NCBI RefSeq assembly: GCF_000013445.1
Contig: NC_007796.1
Span: 1,462,936 to 1,526,935, forward strand
Source: Methanospirillum hungatei JF-1
GTDB taxonomy: Archaea > Halobacteriota > Methanomicrobia > Methanomicrobiales > Methanospirillaceae
Direction of reading: 5' to 3'
DNA length: 64,000 bases
Shown here: piece by piece, positions 63,064-64,000 of the stretch
How the letters are laid out: each line of letters opens with the position of its first letter
How positions within the stretch are numbered: the stretch's first letter is position 1
The notes under the pieces: generated by a model
The model's database searches: none
What the model saw: the letters and a program-made list of their open reading frames with translations, nothing else
What the model was told of the DNA's origin: nothing
Position numbers and translations under genes: made by a program

Positions 63064-64000
63064 ATCCGTTCTCACATCACAATCTTGAAACCGTCCTGAT
63101 CAACCAGATTCAGCGGTTTAAAAATTCAAGCCCGGGAATACAAAGAAGAATTGACTTTTCACAGTATGTGAACCACCCTCAAATAATTGTAATTACCGGG
63201 GTTCGAAGATGTGGGAAATCCACCCTATTGAGACAAATCGCGGACTATTTTTCTTCGTATTTGTATGTTAACCTGGATGATGAAAGATTTGCAGGGATGG
63301 GAATTCATCATCTTACTGAAATAATGACAATATTTGAAGAGAATAATCCAGGTGTTCGAACCATTTTCCTTGATGAAATTCAAAACATTCCAGAATGGGA
63401 GAGGTTTGTCAGGAGGATTCATGATGACGGATATCAGATTTTTCTTACCGGATCGAATGCGCAACTCCTGAGTTCAGAACTTGGAACCCGCCTTACTGGC
63501 AGATATGTTACCATATCACTCTGGCCATTCAGATTTGATGAATATTGTAATGGTTTGGGTGTGACGGAATTTCCACGAGGATCACAGGCTGAAGCAGAAG
63601 TTCAACGATTATGTGTAAAATATCTGGAAGAGGGGGGATTTCCTGGTTTTCTGCAATATAAGGATCCGGAGATATTACATCAGATTTTTGAAGGCATTAT
63701 CTATCGTGACATAATCGTCCGGTATGGAATTCGCGAAATTCTTCCCTTTCGTGAATTGTGCAGATACCTCTATTCTAATCTGACTCGAGAGGCTTCATAT
63801 CAATCTCTGGCAAAATCTATTGGCGTAAAAAATGCGATGACTATCCGGTCATGGATTGGATATCTTCAGGACTCCTTTCTCATATCTGAATGCTTTAGGT
63901 TTGATTATACACTCCGTCGTCAGCATGCATATCAGAAAAAGATGTATGGGGTTGATACCGGCCTTCGAAACACTGTATCATTCAGATTTTCAGGAGATAC
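63060..64000 (+). CDS. AAA_14/DUF4143-type ATPase, partial at window end
   Basis: Open from the ATG at 63060 to the edge of the window (313 codons seen, about 100 missing). Walker A TGVRRCGKSTLL near residue 50, Walker B FLDEIQNIPEW near 100, TGSNAQLLSSELGTRLTGRY near 130, the EEGGFPGF and GIIYRDIIVRYGIR blocks and the start of the DUF4143-like region. It is intact as far as seen, unlike its homologue at 14.1 kb. The family's role is unknown. The ATG lies inside the second twin palindrome, so the gene is probably leaderless and self-controlled. Confidence 0.88.
   Translation, partial: MDPFSHHNLETVLINQIQRFKNSSPGIQRRIDFSQYVNHPQIIVITGVRRCGKSTLLRQIADYFSSYLYVNLDDERFAGMGIHHLTEIMTIFEENNPGVRTIFLDEIQNIPEWERFVRRIHDDGYQIFLTGSNAQLLSSELGTRLTGRYVTISLWPFRFDEYCNGLGVTEFPRGSQAEAEVQRLCVKYLEEGGFPGFLQYKDPEILHQIFEGIIYRDIIVRYGIREILPFRELCRYLYSNLTREASYQSLAKSIGVKNAMTIRSWIGYLQDSFLISECFRFDYTLRRQHAYQKKMYGVDTGLRNTVSFRFSGD

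Noticed and set aside
1-64000. tRNA or rRNA genes
   Set aside because: I looked for TTCGA-type T-loop sequences and clover-leaf arms by eye and found none convincing; a covariance-model search would be needed to rule them out fully.

Overview
The window looks like a chromosomal segment of a methanogenic archaeon of the Methanomicrobiales, most like Methanospirillum. This rests on gene content and style: histidine kinases with an HDILN-type phosphoacceptor box, a stand-alone FmdE homologue, UPF0182, YqhA and HtpX membrane proteins, Shine-Dalgarno sequences of the GGAGGTGA type, AT-rich spacers and very large Thr/Pro/Glu repeat surface proteins. No rRNA, tRNA or CRISPR array was recognised.

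Region 1 (1-12 kb) has a lone response regulator, a giant secreted repeat protein (about 2,350 residues, three unrelated tandem repeat arrays plus a PEGA domain), two secreted proteins of unknown function and a secreted Cache-domain protein with no output domain. Region 2 (12-20 kb) has three broken genes in a row (proline iminopeptidase, alpha/beta hydrolase, DUF4143-type ATPase) followed by an intact McrB/McrC-like restriction pair. Region 3 (20-34.7 kb) is mostly housekeeping and envelope genes: a membrane-anchored RidA protein, an S9 peptidase, UPF0182, a secreted transglutaminase-like protein, a four-repeat mini-protein, a nonsense-broken WtpA-type binding protein, HtpX, a SLOG-fold protein, a REC-PAS-kinase hybrid, YqhA, rubrerythrin and a DtxR-family regulator.

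Region 4 (35.9-62.9 kb) is the most interesting part and reads as a metal acquisition or handling island. It has three FecB/BtuF-type binding proteins, each next to a SAM-dependent methyltransferase, sharing one FecCD permease and one ATPase. Beside them are a phosphotransferase-family kinase, a DUF4213/DUF364 protein and a second DtxR regulator. Next come a 1,354-residue fusion of two acyl-CoA-dehydratase-activase ATPase modules with DUF2229-type regions, and a DGC-type cysteine protein. A PadR-TrmO-FmdE-methyltransferase operon then converges on a molybdate/tungstate transporter operon that carries a second TrmO-like gene between the binding-protein and permease genes. A group II intron follows, then a fifth methyltransferase in an operon with a DMT-family transporter that has a His-rich tail. 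My inference is that regulators, binding proteins, kinase, DUF364 and methyltransferases form a system that modifies and imports, or detoxifies, a metal complex. The sequence cannot say which metal or which small molecule.

The window ends inside a second DUF4143-type ATPase. Its start region carries the same twin palindrome, with the same 33-bp spacing, as the broken homologue at 14.1 kb.
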